Shown: positions 53,852-62,098, counted from the stretch's first letter. The stretch is DNA of 64,000 nucleotides from Oerskovia rustica (GCF_014836555.1 NZ_JACSQQ010000005.1:103711-167710); one strand, 5' to 3'. Translations and numbers: made by a program. The notes: a model not told the origin generated them from the sequence alone.

Positions 53852-54763
53852 ATGCCCACGAACCGTCGCCCGTCCACGCCCGGCGCCTCGCCGCGCCCTG
53901 GGGGCGGACGCAGCGGGGGAGGATCGCGCGGGGACGGTCGTTCGTCGACCAGCCGCGCACGGGGCGCCTCCGGCCCGACGACATCGCGCTCGGACGCGGG
54001 CACGTCCGGCAGGTCCGGGGCCGGCTCGGGCACCCCGAAGGCCGGTCCCTCGAAGGGGGCGTCGAAGGACGCGAGCGCTGCCAAGGCCTCGAGCCCGGCG
54101 ACCGGCGCGGGGCGCAAGCCTGCGGCGCCGCGCAAGCCCTCGAGCACCTCGGCGGCAGGGTCGGGCACGGGCGGACGGTCCACCGCCTCGACCTCCCGGG
54201 CGTCCTCGACGCCGCGAACCCCGCGACCGAGCACCTCGACGCGGGCCCCGGCGCTCGCGGACCGCCGGCGCAGCCGCAACGGGTTCCTGCTGCCCGAGGT
54301 GGTGACCGTCCGTTCGCTGGTGATCGCCGTCGTCGTGCTCCTCGCGGTCATCCTGCTGCTGCCGACCCTGCGCGCCTACGTGAACCAGACGGGCGAGCTG
54401 CGCGCCCTGCGTGCCGAGGTCGCGGCGGCCGAGGCCGAGCGCGAGGACCTCCAGGTCCAGCTCGGGCGCTGGGACGACGACGCGTACGTGATCGCGCAGG
54501 CGCGCGACCGGCTGAGCTACGTGATGCCGGGCGAACGCGCGTGGCGGGTCATCGACCCGGAGATCGTCGTCGACGACCTCGACCCCGAGACGGGCCGGAA
54601 GGTCACCGAGGGGCCGGTCGGCGTCGAGGGGAACGACGGCGCACCCTGGTACACCTCTCTCTGGCGGTCGGTACAGCTTGCCGGGGAGCAGCCTGCTCCC
54701 GGCGACGCACCGGCCGACCCGGGGGGCGACGAGCCCCCGGCCACGGACGCCCCGACGCCGTAG
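53852..54763 (+). CDS. FtsB/DivIC-like septum formation initiator protein
   Basis: The 303-aa protein has a 140-residue N-terminal cytoplasmic tail rich in Ser, Gly, Pro and Ala, one membrane helix (about residues 150-170, SLVIAVVVLLAVILLLPTL), and an outside coiled coil (VNQTGELRALRAEVAAAEAER) ending in ARDRLSYVMPGE, the FtsB/DivIC signature. It should take part in the divisome with FtsL and FtsQ. The low-complexity tail is much longer than in E. coli FtsB but typical in this order. ATG 53852 has a CACAAT box just upstream and may be leaderless. Confidence 0.85.
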   Translation: MPTNRRPSTPGASPRPGGGRSGGGSRGDGRSSTSRARGASGPTTSRSDAGTSGRSGAGSGTPKAGPSKGASKDASAAKASSPATGAGRKPAAPRKPSSTSAAGSGTGGRSTASTSRASSTPRTPRPSTSTRAPALADRRRSRNGFLLPEVVTVRSLVIAVVVLLAVILLLPTLRAYVNQTGELRALRAEVAAAEAEREDLQVQLGRWDDDAYVIAQARDRLSYVMPGERAWRVIDPEIVVDDLDPETGRKVTEGPVGVEGNDGAPWYTSLWRSVQLAGEQPAPGDAPADPGGDEPPATDAPTP

Positions 54764-54946
54764 GTCCCCCGCCGCACCCGCCCGGCGAGCCCGCACCACG
54801 CCCTCGCTCGGGTCGTCACGGCCTCAGCGTCCTCGGAGAGCCCCTCGGAGGACCGATTGCCGATCCGGGCGCTCGACCGGGGACAATGGGTGGGCGCCGG
54901 CTCCCGGCGCCGGACCAGCACCGCACGCCGCAGAACGGAAACTCTC

Positions 54947-55579
54947 GTGAACGACTCGACCCCCTCCTCCCCGGACTCCGCGGACCGCGATGGCGCAGCC
55001 GACGCCGCAGCCCGTGACGCGGCACCGGTGACCGACCGTGGTCCCGCGCGCAGCGCCGACGCCCCGGCCGTCCCGGAGGCGGACCGTTCGCGCCCCGAGG
55101 TCACGCCGGAGGATCTCGAGGTCCTGCACGAGCAGCTCGGCCGCCCGGCCCGCGGCGTCGTCGGGATCGCGGCGCGCTGCGTGTGCGGTCGCCCCCTCGT
55201 GGTGCACACCGCGCCGCGCCTGCCGGACGGCACCCCGTTCCCCACGACGTACTACCTGACGAGCCCGGGGGCGGTCGCGGGCGCCTCGACGCTCGAGGCG
55301 AACGGCGTGATGAAGGAGATGTCGGAGCGCCTGACCCAGGACGAGGACCTCGCCGCCGCCTACGCCCGCGCGCACGAGCACTACCTCGCGGCGCGCGAGT
55401 CGCTCGGGCACGTCGAGGAGATCGCGGGCATCTCCGCGGGCGGCATGCCCGTGCGCGTCAAGTGCCTGCACGTCCTCGTGGGCCACGCGCTCGCGGCCGG
55501 ACCGGGCGTGAACCCGCTGGGTGACGAGGCGCTCGTGATGATCTCGGGGTCGTGGCGCGCGAACCGCTGCACCTGCTGA
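54947..55579 (+). CDS. DUF501-family protein
   Basis: The 210-aa protein has a variable lead of about 45 residues and then the DUF501 core: LGRPARGVVGIAARCVCGRPLVV, TYYLTSPGAVAGASTLEANGVM and VKCLHVLVGHALAAGPGVNPLGDEAL. The CxC and KCLHxLxGHxLA motifs suggest a metal site. The family almost always lies between the FtsB-like gene and ppx in actinobacteria, as it does here. Its function is unknown. GTG 54947 is supported by the GACAAT -10 box at 54882. Confidence 0.85.
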   Translation: MNDSTPSSPDSADRDGAADAAARDAAPVTDRGPARSADAPAVPEADRSRPEVTPEDLEVLHEQLGRPARGVVGIAARCVCGRPLVVHTAPRLPDGTPFPTTYYLTSPGAVAGASTLEANGVMKEMSERLTQDEDLAAAYARAHEHYLAARESLGHVEEIAGISAGGMPVRVKCLHVLVGHALAAGPGVNPLGDEALVMISGSWRANRCTC

Positions 55580-55693
55580 GCCGTCGCCCCGCGGGCGGGC
55601 TCGCGGCCGTCGCGGTGTGACCCTCGTGACGCCGACCGTCCACGGGCGGCGTCCGCGCCCGCCGCGGCGGCGACGGGTGGCACCCTTGATGTC

Positions 55694-56647
55694 ATGACTT
55701 CTTCTCGCGTCGCCGCGATCGACTGCGGCACCAACTCGATCCGACTCCTCGTCGCCGACGTCGACCCCACGACGGGCGTCCTCACCGAGCTCGACCGCCG
55801 CATGGAGGTCGTGCGCCTCGGTCAGGGAGTGGACCGGACGGGCCGGCTGGCCCCGGAGGCGCTCGCGCGCACGCTCGACCAGGCGGCCGAGTACGCCCGG
55901 GTGATCGAGGAGCTCGGTGCGACGCGCACCCGGTTCGTGGCGACGTCGGCCACCCGTGACGCGGAGAACCGCGGCGAGTTCGTCGAGGGCGTCCTGGCCC
56001 GCCTGGGTGTCGAGCCCGAGGTCGTCTCGGGGACGGAGGAGGCCGAGCTGTCGTTCCGTGGCGCGACGGGCGTGGTCGCGGCGAACCACCCCGGCCCGTT
56101 CGTGGTCGTGGACCTCGGGGGAGGGTCGACCGAGCTCGTGCTGGGCACCGACGCCCCGGAGGCCGCGTGGTCGATGGACGTGGGCTGCGTGCGCATGACC
56201 GAGCGCCACCTGCGCTCGGACCCGCCGACCGGCGAGGAGATCGCGGCGGCCCGGGCCGACGTGCGGGCCGCGCTCGACACGGCGTCGCTCACGGTCCCTC
56301 TCGGCAAGGCGGCGACGCTCGTCGGGCTCGCGGGTTCCGTGACGACCGTGACGGCGCACGCGCTGGGTCTCGAGCGCTACGACCGCGACCGGATCGACGG
56401 CGCGGTGCTGTCGGTCGACCAGACGCTGGCCGCGTGCGAGGACCTGCTGGGCCGCACGCGGGCCGAGCGCGAGGCGCTGGGCTTCATGCACCCGGGCCGG
56501 ATCGACGTGATCGGGGCGGGCGCGCTCGTGTGGGCCGAGGTCGTGCGCCGGGTGCGCGACGACGTCGCGGCCGCGGGCGGCGAGCTCACGTCGGTCGTGA
56601 CGAGCGAGCACGACATCCTCGACGGGATCGCGCTGTCTATCGCGTGA
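55694..56647 (+). CDS. ppx: Exopolyphosphatase / guanosine pentaphosphate phosphatase family
   Basis: This 317-aa protein of the ASKHA fold has AAIDCGTNSIRLLVADV (phosphate-1 loop), FVATSATRDAENRGEFVEGV, VVSGTEEAELSFRGA and VVVDLGGGSTELVLG (phosphate-2 loop). It is the short actinobacterial form without the extra C-terminal domains of E. coli PPX. It likely removes terminal phosphates from polyphosphate. It follows DUF501 by 114 bases. A long perfect palindrome follows nine bases after its stop. Confidence 0.88.
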   Translation: MTSSRVAAIDCGTNSIRLLVADVDPTTGVLTELDRRMEVVRLGQGVDRTGRLAPEALARTLDQAAEYARVIEELGATRTRFVATSATRDAENRGEFVEGVLARLGVEPEVVSGTEEAELSFRGATGVVAANHPGPFVVVDLGGGSTELVLGTDAPEAAWSMDVGCVRMTERHLRSDPPTGEEIAAARADVRAALDTASLTVPLGKAATLVGLAGSVTTVTAHALGLERYDRDRIDGAVLSVDQTLAACEDLLGRTRAEREALGFMHPGRIDVIGAGALVWAEVVRRVRDDVAAAGGELTSVVTSEHDILDGIALSIA

Positions 56648-56655
56648 TCGTCGTC

Positions 56656-56717
56656 GCCGAGAAGTGAGTTCACGCCCCTGAATCGCACGAATCAGGGGCG
56701 TGAACTCACTTCTCGGC
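56656..56717. repeat. REP-like perfect palindrome, copy 1
   Basis: Two 26-bp arms (56656-56681 and 56692-56717) are perfectly complementary around a 10-base loop. The arm reads GCCGAGAAGTGAGTTCACGC and continues with CCCTGA. It lies between the stop of ppx and the end of the DUF559 gene, whose last codons (A-E-K-stop) are in the arm. A second copy lies at 57711. It can also act as a bidirectional terminator. Confidence 0.85.
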
Positions 56718-57608
56718 ACGGCCCGGGACTGCGCGTGACCTGAGCAGGGCGGCAACGCGCGCCACGAGACGCGATGGGTGGCGATAGACGTCGTCGGCCG
56801 TCGCCACCACGGTCCGCCACCCGAGGTCCTCGAGCCACTGCCTCTTCGCGACGTCCCGGCGCCAGGTCCGTGCGTCGGTGCGGTGCACGTCGCCGTCGTA
56901 CTCGATCGCGACTCTCTCGGCGACGTAGACCATGTCCGACAGGGCGACAAAACGGCCGTCCTCGTCGAGGACCGGGACGTTGACCTGCGGGCACGGCAGG
57001 CCCGCGCGGACGAGCACGAGCCTGGTTCGCGTCTCCATGGGCGAGTCGGTCCCGGTGCGGAGGTCGTCAAGGGCGGTCCGCATCCGTGCGACTCCGCGTG
57101 CACCAGCCGGCGTGCCACGCACGGTCTCCCGCAGCTGCCCGAGCGTCGAGGCAGGGGACTTGCGACGCAGCAGCGAGTCCCCGAGCACGATCAGCTCGTC
57201 GCGAGGCAGGGTTCCGGCGAGCTGTCGCCACGCGTGCTCGGGGGTGACGACCAGCAGCCCGTTCAGGAGCCGCACCGGCAGCTGGTCGGCGCCGTACGTG
57301 TGGGCCACGTATCCGGTGCGACGTGGGACGACGGCGCTGCCGGGGACGCTCAGGTGCACGCGATCATCGCGTGTGACCTGCCAGGGAAGGTCGACGCCGT
57401 GGAGACGAAGCGCACTGCCGTGACTGATCGCGGAGCCTGTGGGCGCGCATCGCAAGATGGCGGCGGCCCGGACCGGGAGAGCGTCGGCCTGCTCTGCCGC
57501 GACGCGCAGGCCGCGGGTCGGGATCGCGAGGCGCCGGTGCCGCAGCGCCTTCGGGGAGAGCCCGGAGGCTTGGCCCTCGGCCAGGGTGAAGGGCTCGTCG
57601 GTGCGCAT
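56706..57608 (-). CDS. DUF559-type endonuclease-domain protein with N-terminal AbiEi-like winged helix
   Basis: The 300-aa protein has an N-terminal wHTH-like segment (FTLAEGQASGLSPKALRHRR) and a C-terminal Vsr/DUF559-like nuclease region: RVAIEYDGDVHRTDARTWRRD with the catalytic E and D, then DLGWRTVVATADDVYRHP. Such proteins are scattered and duplicated in actinobacterial genomes and may be mobile or defence-related, but their role is unknown. ATG 57608 gives the standard start; the longer frame to 57740 runs into the flanking palindrome. It ends inside palindrome copy 1. Confidence 0.75.
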   Translation of the reverse strand: MRTDEPFTLAEGQASGLSPKALRHRRLAIPTRGLRVAAEQADALPVRAAAILRCAPTGSAISHGSALRLHGVDLPWQVTRDDRVHLSVPGSAVVPRRTGYVAHTYGADQLPVRLLNGLLVVTPEHAWRQLAGTLPRDELIVLGDSLLRRKSPASTLGQLRETVRGTPAGARGVARMRTALDDLRTGTDSPMETRTRLVLVRAGLPCPQVNVPVLDEDGRFVALSDMVYVAERVAIEYDGDVHRTDARTWRRDVAKRQWLEDLGWRTVVATADDVYRHPSRLVARVAALLRSRAVPGRAEK

Positions 57609-57710
57609 GCGGGCACTGTGCCGCGACGGGAGTGGGTGCGGGGGCTGAAGCGCGCGAGCTGTGGACACGGGCGCCTGCGGCGCACCTGTGGACACTCGCC
57701 GTGTCCCGCA

Positions 57711-57767
57711 GAGAAGTGAGTTCACGCCCCTGAATCGCACGCATGAGGGGCGTCAGGTCACTTCTCG
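57711..57767. repeat. REP-like palindrome, copy 2 (diverged)
   Basis: The first 31 bases (57711-57741) are identical to 56659-56689 of copy 1. The second arm has several mismatches (GAGGGGCGTCAGGTCACTTC), so the palindrome is imperfect. The two copies bracket the DUF559 gene in direct orientation, 1052 bp apart. The rest of the gap to the PadR gene (57768-57888) carries a likely promoter only. Confidence 0.8.
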
Positions 57768-57888
57768 GCGGACGCGCTCGGCCGATGCGGCTCGGCAGAG
57801 GTACGACACGCGGTAGCTCACTCTGGCCGGTAGTGCGGGTTGCGTAGTAGTGTCTGGCGCACAGGAGCAGGGCGAGCAGGGAGTCAGG

Positions 57889-58221
57889 GTGGACACCACA
57901 CAGCTGTTGAAGGGCGTCCTCGACGCGGCGGTCCTCGCCGTCGTCGCGGACGAGGACGGGTACGGCTACGACGTCGTGCGACGCCTGCGGGCCGCAGGCC
58001 TCCAGGAGGTCGGCGACGCGTCGGTCTACGGCACGCTGCGCCGCCTGTACGCGGGCGGGATGCTCACGAGCTACGTCGTCCCCTCGGACGAGGGCCCGCA
58101 CCGCAAGTACTACGGCATCAACGCTCAGGGCCGGGCCATGCTCGACACCCAGCGCAAGGAGTGGCAGGAGTTCTCCGGCACGCTGACCGGCCTCCTCATG
58201 ACCTCGGAAGGAGCTGCGTGA
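57889..58221 (+). CDS. PadR-family transcriptional regulator
   Basis: The 110-aa protein is a small PadR repressor: LLKGVLDAAVLAVVADEDGYGYDVVRRL, then the recognition region GDASVYGTLRRLYAGGML and the wing PHRKYYGINAQGRAML. Such regulators usually sit in front of a HAAS-domain gene that they control, and that is the case here: the next gene starts one base before this stop ends. GTG 57889 is used because CAGGGAG lies just upstream; the frame back to 57850 is not conserved. Confidence 0.88.
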   Translation: MDTTQLLKGVLDAAVLAVVADEDGYGYDVVRRLRAAGLQEVGDASVYGTLRRLYAGGMLTSYVVPSDEGPHRKYYGINAQGRAMLDTQRKEWQEFSGTLTGLLMTSEGAA

Positions 58222-59160
58222 TGTCCACGACCCTGAGCCCCGAGGCCGTGATCCTCGACCAGGTCCGCCGCTACGCCGCGGACGTCCGCGCACACCTCGC
58301 CGACCTCTCGCCCGAGCAGGTCGACGACCTCACCGACGGCCTCGAGGCGGACCTCGCGGAGGCGCTCGCCGACATGCCGGGCACGCTGCGCCCCCTCCCG
58401 CAGGGAAGCAAGGTGCCCGACGGCGGTGCGACCGCCCTCCTCGACGTCGCCGCGCGCTTCGGTCCGGCCGGCGAGTACGCCGCCGAGCTCCGGTCGGCCG
58501 CGGGCCTGGAAGCAGGGCGTCAGCGATGCCTCGAACGGCTACGGCGCGAGCGGCGTGAGCGCGGGCGGGTCCGGGAGCGGTGTGTTCGTCGACGGCTCGC
58601 CGGTCAGCAACCTGTTCGTGTACGACGCGAGCGGCCGTGCCCTCCAGGACGTCCAGATCTTCGACGACCAGGGGCGCCCCGTCCGGACCATCACGGCCGA
58701 GGGCGCCACGCAGCCCTGGACGCTGCCGGACGTCGAGCAGGGGTGGTACTTCCAGCCGTCGTTCTCGACCGACGGTCGCGAGCGCTGGAACGTCTACCCG
58801 TTGCGCGGTCTGCCCGAGGATGCGGTCGAGTGGGACGGCTCCGAGCGTCCCGTCCCGCTCGAGGGCGAGCAGCCGCGGTCCATGCCGTCGCCCTTCCTCC
58901 AGGCGCAGCCGCTCCTGGTGCCCTCGACGACCGGCGGCACGCCGGCTCCCGCGCCCGACGCGGCACCGGACGCAGGAACGGCCCCGGCCGGCCCCGGGGC
59001 GCCGACCACCCCGCAGGCTCCGACGGGCGACGAGCCACCCGCGGACCAGGCGGTCGACGGCACGACCGCACCCTCCGCGCGCGTCCCGGGGACGCCCTCC
59101 CCGGCCACCGCGACGCCGGTGCTCGAGGCCTCGACGGGAGCTGCGCCGTCGGGCGGCTGA
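58221..59160 (+). pseudogene. Broken HAAS-domain membrane protein (frameshift with internal loss)
   Basis: The first about 95 codons (STTLSPEAVILDQVRRYAAD to ELRSAAGLE) encode the HAAS (DUF1700-like) domain that pairs with PadR. Near 58505-58520 the coding frame moves to another phase, where VSDASNGYGASGVSAGG and NLFVYDASGRALQDVQIFDD continue as the outside part of the same kind of protein up to 59160. The membrane helices normally found between these parts are missing. The reading frame is shifted, so no functional protein is expected unless this is an assembly error. The last 80 codons are Pro/Ala-rich. Confidence 0.7.
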
Positions 59161-59172
59161 CCGTTTCTCCCA

Positions 59173-59211
59173 GACCCGAGGGGGGCCAGGCGCCCCGGCC
59201 CCCCTCGGGTC
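59173..59211 (+). terminator. Terminator after the HAAS gene
   Basis: GACCCGAGGGGGGCC (59173-59187) pairs perfectly with its complement at 59197-59211, a 15-bp G+C-rich stem with a 9-base loop. It lies 12 bases after the stop. Confidence 0.8.
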
Positions 59212-59262
59212 CAGCACCTCCCAAACCGCAGGAACACCCCAAAAAGGCGACCTACGGGGCGC

Positions 59263-59280
59263 TTGTGAAGGTTGTCACGC
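59263..59280 (+). promoter_or_regulatory. Possible Rex operator upstream of ndh
   Basis: TTGTGAAGGTTGTCACGC has a perfect left half-site (TTGTGAA) and a partial right half (TCAC) of the Rex consensus TTGTGAAnnnnTTCACAA. It lies 56 bases before the ndh start, where a redox-sensing repressor would act. A -10-like TAATAC is at 59321. Confidence 0.4.
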
Positions 59281-59335
59281 CCACCAATCGGACAGATTTT
59301 CACCAAGAAGTTGAAGACAGTAATACTCTGGTTTC

Positions 59336-60895
59336 ATGCCTCTGAATGACCAGACCTCGGTCGCCCCTGCCCAGAACGCGGACAGCGCTGCGTCGCCGCG
59401 TCCCCGCAAGGTTCCCCGCATCATCGTCCTGGGTGGCGGCTCTGTCGGTCTCTACTCGGCTCGCCGCCTCCGCAAGAAGCTCGGCAAGCGCGAAGCGGCC
59501 ATCGTGGTCGTCGACCCGCGCCCGTACATGACGTACGCGCCCTTCCTGCCGGAAGCCGCCGCGGGCTCGATCGACGCACGCGACGTCGTCGCCCCTCACC
59601 GTCGCGCCCTCAAGGGCGTCGACGTGCTGCAGGGCAAGGTCGTGGAGATCAACCACGCCGGCCGCAGCATCACGATCCGCCCCGAGGAGGGTGACGACTA
59701 CTCGGTCTCCTACGACCACCTGATCGTCGGCCTCGGCTCGGTCTCGCGCACGCTGCCCATCCCGGGCCTGGCGGAGAACGCGATCGGCTTCAAGAACGTC
59801 GAAGAGGCCATCGCGGTCCGCAACCACGTCATCAACCGGATGGACGTCGCGTCGTCCACCTGGGACCAGGACCTGCGCAAGCGCATGCTCACGTTCGCGT
59901 TCATCGGCGGCGGCTTCGCCGGCATGGAGGCGATCGCCGAGATCGAGGACATGGCGCGCTACGCGGCCCGCAACTACCCGACGATCGAGCCCGAGGACCT
60001 GCGCTTCGTGATGATCGAGGGCTCCGGGCGCATCCTGCCCGAGGTCTCCGAGCCCATGGGCCAGTACGCGCTCGAGGAGCTCAAGAAGCGCGGCATCGAG
60101 TTCCACCTCAACACGTTCCTGTCGTCGTGCGTCGACGGCCACGTCGTGACCTCGACGGGCGTCGAGTTCGACACCGACACCATCGTGTGGACCGCGGGCG
60201 TCAAGGCGAACCCGGTCCTCAAGGAGAGCTCGGACCTGCCCGTCGACAAGCTCGGCCGCGTCATCGTGCTCCCGACGCTCCAGGTCGCGGACGAGGACGG
60301 CAACGTCGTCCCCGACGCCTGGGCCGCGGGCGACTGCGCCGCCGTCCCGGACCTGCTGAACCCCGGCAAGTTCTGCCCGCCGAACGCGCAGCACGCGATC
60401 CGTGAGGCCACGCGCCTCGCCGACAACCTGGTCGCGATCCTGCACAGCGACGAGCCCGTCGAGTACAAGCACAAGAGCGTCGGTACGGTCGCCTCGCTCG
60501 GCCTGTACAAGGGTGTCGCGGAGCTGTTCGGCATCTTCAAGCTCAAGGGCTTCCTCGCCTGGGCCATGCACCGCAGCTACCACGTGATGGCGATGCCCAC
60601 GGGCAACCGCAAGATCCGCATCGCGATCGGCTGGATGGGCCAGTTCCTGATGGGCCGCGAGATCATCTCGCTCGGTTCGCTGCACGACCCGCGCGCGGAG
60701 TTCCGCCAGGCGTCCGTGCCGCCGGCCGCAGCGGGCGAGAAGGTCAAGCAGGAGGCCGTGTCCTCGGCCGCCGAGGCCGAGCACGGTGGTGCCGAGGACG
60801 GTGCCGACAAGGCTGCTCCGGCTGAGGCCGCGGGCGCCGACGCGAACCACGGTCCTGCCAAGAAGACGACCAAGAAGGCCGCGACCAAGGCCTGA
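59336..60895 (+). CDS. ndh: Type II NADH:quinone dehydrogenase (NDH-2)
   Basis: This membrane-associated flavoprotein passes electrons from NADH to menaquinone without pumping protons. The 519-aa protein has the FAD Rossmann loop IIVLGGGSVGLYSARRLRKKL (about residues 29-49), YMTYAPFLPEAAAG, the NADH loop FAFIGGGFAGMEAIAE (about 187-202) and WAAGDCAAVPDLLNPG (about 330), as in mycobacterial Ndh. The C-terminal membrane-anchoring helices follow. The last about 55 residues are unusual: Ala/Glu-rich and ending PAKKTTKKAATKA, a lysine-rich tail not typical of the family. It has no visible partner gene. Confidence 0.92.
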   Translation: MPLNDQTSVAPAQNADSAASPRPRKVPRIIVLGGGSVGLYSARRLRKKLGKREAAIVVVDPRPYMTYAPFLPEAAAGSIDARDVVAPHRRALKGVDVLQGKVVEINHAGRSITIRPEEGDDYSVSYDHLIVGLGSVSRTLPIPGLAENAIGFKNVEEAIAVRNHVINRMDVASSTWDQDLRKRMLTFAFIGGGFAGMEAIAEIEDMARYAARNYPTIEPEDLRFVMIEGSGRILPEVSEPMGQYALEELKKRGIEFHLNTFLSSCVDGHVVTSTGVEFDTDTIVWTAGVKANPVLKESSDLPVDKLGRVIVLPTLQVADEDGNVVPDAWAAGDCAAVPDLLNPGKFCPPNAQHAIREATRLADNLVAILHSDEPVEYKHKSVGTVASLGLYKGVAELFGIFKLKGFLAWAMHRSYHVMAMPTGNRKIRIAIGWMGQFLMGREIISLGSLHDPRAEFRQASVPPAAAGEKVKQEAVSSAAEAEHGGAEDGADKAAPAEAAGADANHGPAKKTTKKAATKA

Positions 60896-60917
60896 GCCTG
60901 ATCGCAGCTCTGTGCAC

Positions 60918-60955
60918 GCCGTGAGGGCGGTCCCCGACGGGGCCGCCCGCACGGC
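60918..60955 (+). terminator. Terminator after ndh
   Basis: GCCGTG-GGGCGG-CCCC pairs with GGGG-CGCCC-CACGGC in a stem of about 16 pairs with two small mismatched positions. The sequence after it, GTTCTGCTGTTC, is relatively T-rich. It lies 22 bases past the ndh stop. Confidence 0.65.
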
Positions 60956-61023
60956 GTTCTGCTGTTCGCGGCGGGGCCGACGTGGCGTGACCCGCGAGAG
61001 GGCACCCCGTGACGACCACCCGT

Positions 61024-61033
61024 TTCACGTGAA
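61024..61033 (+). promoter_or_regulatory. Palindrome TTCACGTGAA upstream of the MpaB gene
   Basis: A perfect 10-bp palindrome lies 12 bases before a -10-like CACAAT (61046-61051), and the ATG follows at 61058. At this position it could be an operator for a dimeric regulator. No regulator gene is adjacent. Confidence 0.35.
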
Positions 61034-61057
61034 TCCTCCGCGGCGCACAATGGACGG

Positions 61058-61915
61058 ATGAGCACTCGCGTGGTCGACGACCTGCGGTCCCGGGCGGGCC
61101 GAGCCCTGTTCGAGCGCGTCGCGGGCCCCGACGGCCCCGCCGAGCGGTCCCGCATCCACGACACCCCGGGTCCGCGCTGGTTCGCGCCCGACTCCGCGAT
61201 CGCGCGCGTGCACGGCGACGCGTCGATGTTCGTCGGCGGCCTGCGCGCCCTGCTGCTCCAGTCGTTGCACCCGCTCGCGATGGCTGCGGTCGCGGCCCAC
61301 TCGGGGTACCGCGGCGACCCGTGGGGGCGCCTGGCCCGCACGAGCACGTTCCTCGCGGTCACCACCTTCGGCACGGTCGAGCACGCGCAGCGGGCGATCG
61401 ACGTCGTCCGTTCGGTGCACGTCCGCGTGCGCGGCACGGCCTCCGACGGGCGCCCGTACGCGGCCGACGACCCCTGGCTGCTGCGCTGGGTCCACGTCGC
61501 CGAGGCCGACAGCTTCCTCGCCGCGCACCAGCGCTACGGCGAGCGACCGCTCGACGCCGCGGGCTGCGACGAGTACCTGGCCCAGGCCGCGACGATCGCG
61601 CACCGGCTCGGGGCGGTGGACCCGCCGCGGTCGCGTGCCGAGCTGGCGAGGGCTTTCGAGGAGTTCCGCCCGCAGCTCGCGAGGACCACCGAGTCCGACG
61701 ACGTCGCTCGCTTCCTGCTGTCCGAGCCGCCTCTCCCGTTCCTCGCCCGGGGCCCGTACGCGGCGTTGGGGGCGGCCTCGGTCGCGTCGCTGCCGCCGTG
61801 GTCGCGGCGCATGATCCCGGTGCGGTGGCCGATGCGGGGCGAGTCGGTGCTGGTGCGGGCCGGCGGTCGGACGGTCACGAAGGCGATCCGCTGGGCGCTG
61901 GCGGGGTCGCGGTAG
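61058..61915 (+). CDS. MpaB/DUF2236-family oxygenase-like protein
   Basis: The 285-aa protein has the family elements ARVHGDASMFVGGLRALLLQSLHPLAMAAV, SGYRGDPWGRLARTSTFLAVTTFG and WVHVAEADSFLAAHQRYG. The conserved His and Asp/Glu residues in these helices correspond to the haem or metal-binding positions reported for MpaB-type oxygenases and latex-clearing protein relatives. Its substrate is unknown. ATG 61058 comes six bases after a -10 box, so the mRNA is probably leaderless. Confidence 0.82.
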   Translation: MSTRVVDDLRSRAGRALFERVAGPDGPAERSRIHDTPGPRWFAPDSAIARVHGDASMFVGGLRALLLQSLHPLAMAAVAAHSGYRGDPWGRLARTSTFLAVTTFGTVEHAQRAIDVVRSVHVRVRGTASDGRPYAADDPWLLRWVHVAEADSFLAAHQRYGERPLDAAGCDEYLAQAATIAHRLGAVDPPRSRAELARAFEEFRPQLARTTESDDVARFLLSEPPLPFLARGPYAALGAASVASLPPWSRRMIPVRWPMRGESVLVRAGGRTVTKAIRWALAGSR

Positions 61916-62008
61916 GGGCCCGGGGCACTACCCAGAGCGTCGAAGACAGGGACCGGCATCCTGGTCCCGCCTGTCGGCCCGACCTCGGCCGGGATATCCT
62001 CACCCCCG

Positions 62009-62082
62009 GCCCCCATAGCCCAATCGGCAGAGGCATCCGACTTAAAATCGGCGCAGTCTGGGTTCGAGTCCCAGTGGGGGCA
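62009..62082 (+). tRNA. tRNA with UAA anticodon (Leu codon reading), type I with short variable loop
   Basis: The acceptor stem GCCCCCA/TGGGGGC is perfect, the T-arm CTGGG-TTCGAGT-CCCAG is perfect, and the anticodon loop is CTTAAAA, giving anticodon TAA at 62043-62045. The D-arm (GCCC ... GGC) and the anticodon stem (4 of 5 pairs) are standard. The variable loop is only five bases (GCAGT), whereas normal tRNA-Leu has a long variable arm. The discriminator is A; the 3' CCA is not encoded. It is clearly a tRNA, but its charging identity is uncertain. Confidence 0.85.
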
Positions 62083-62098
62083 CCGCGACGTGGGGGCC

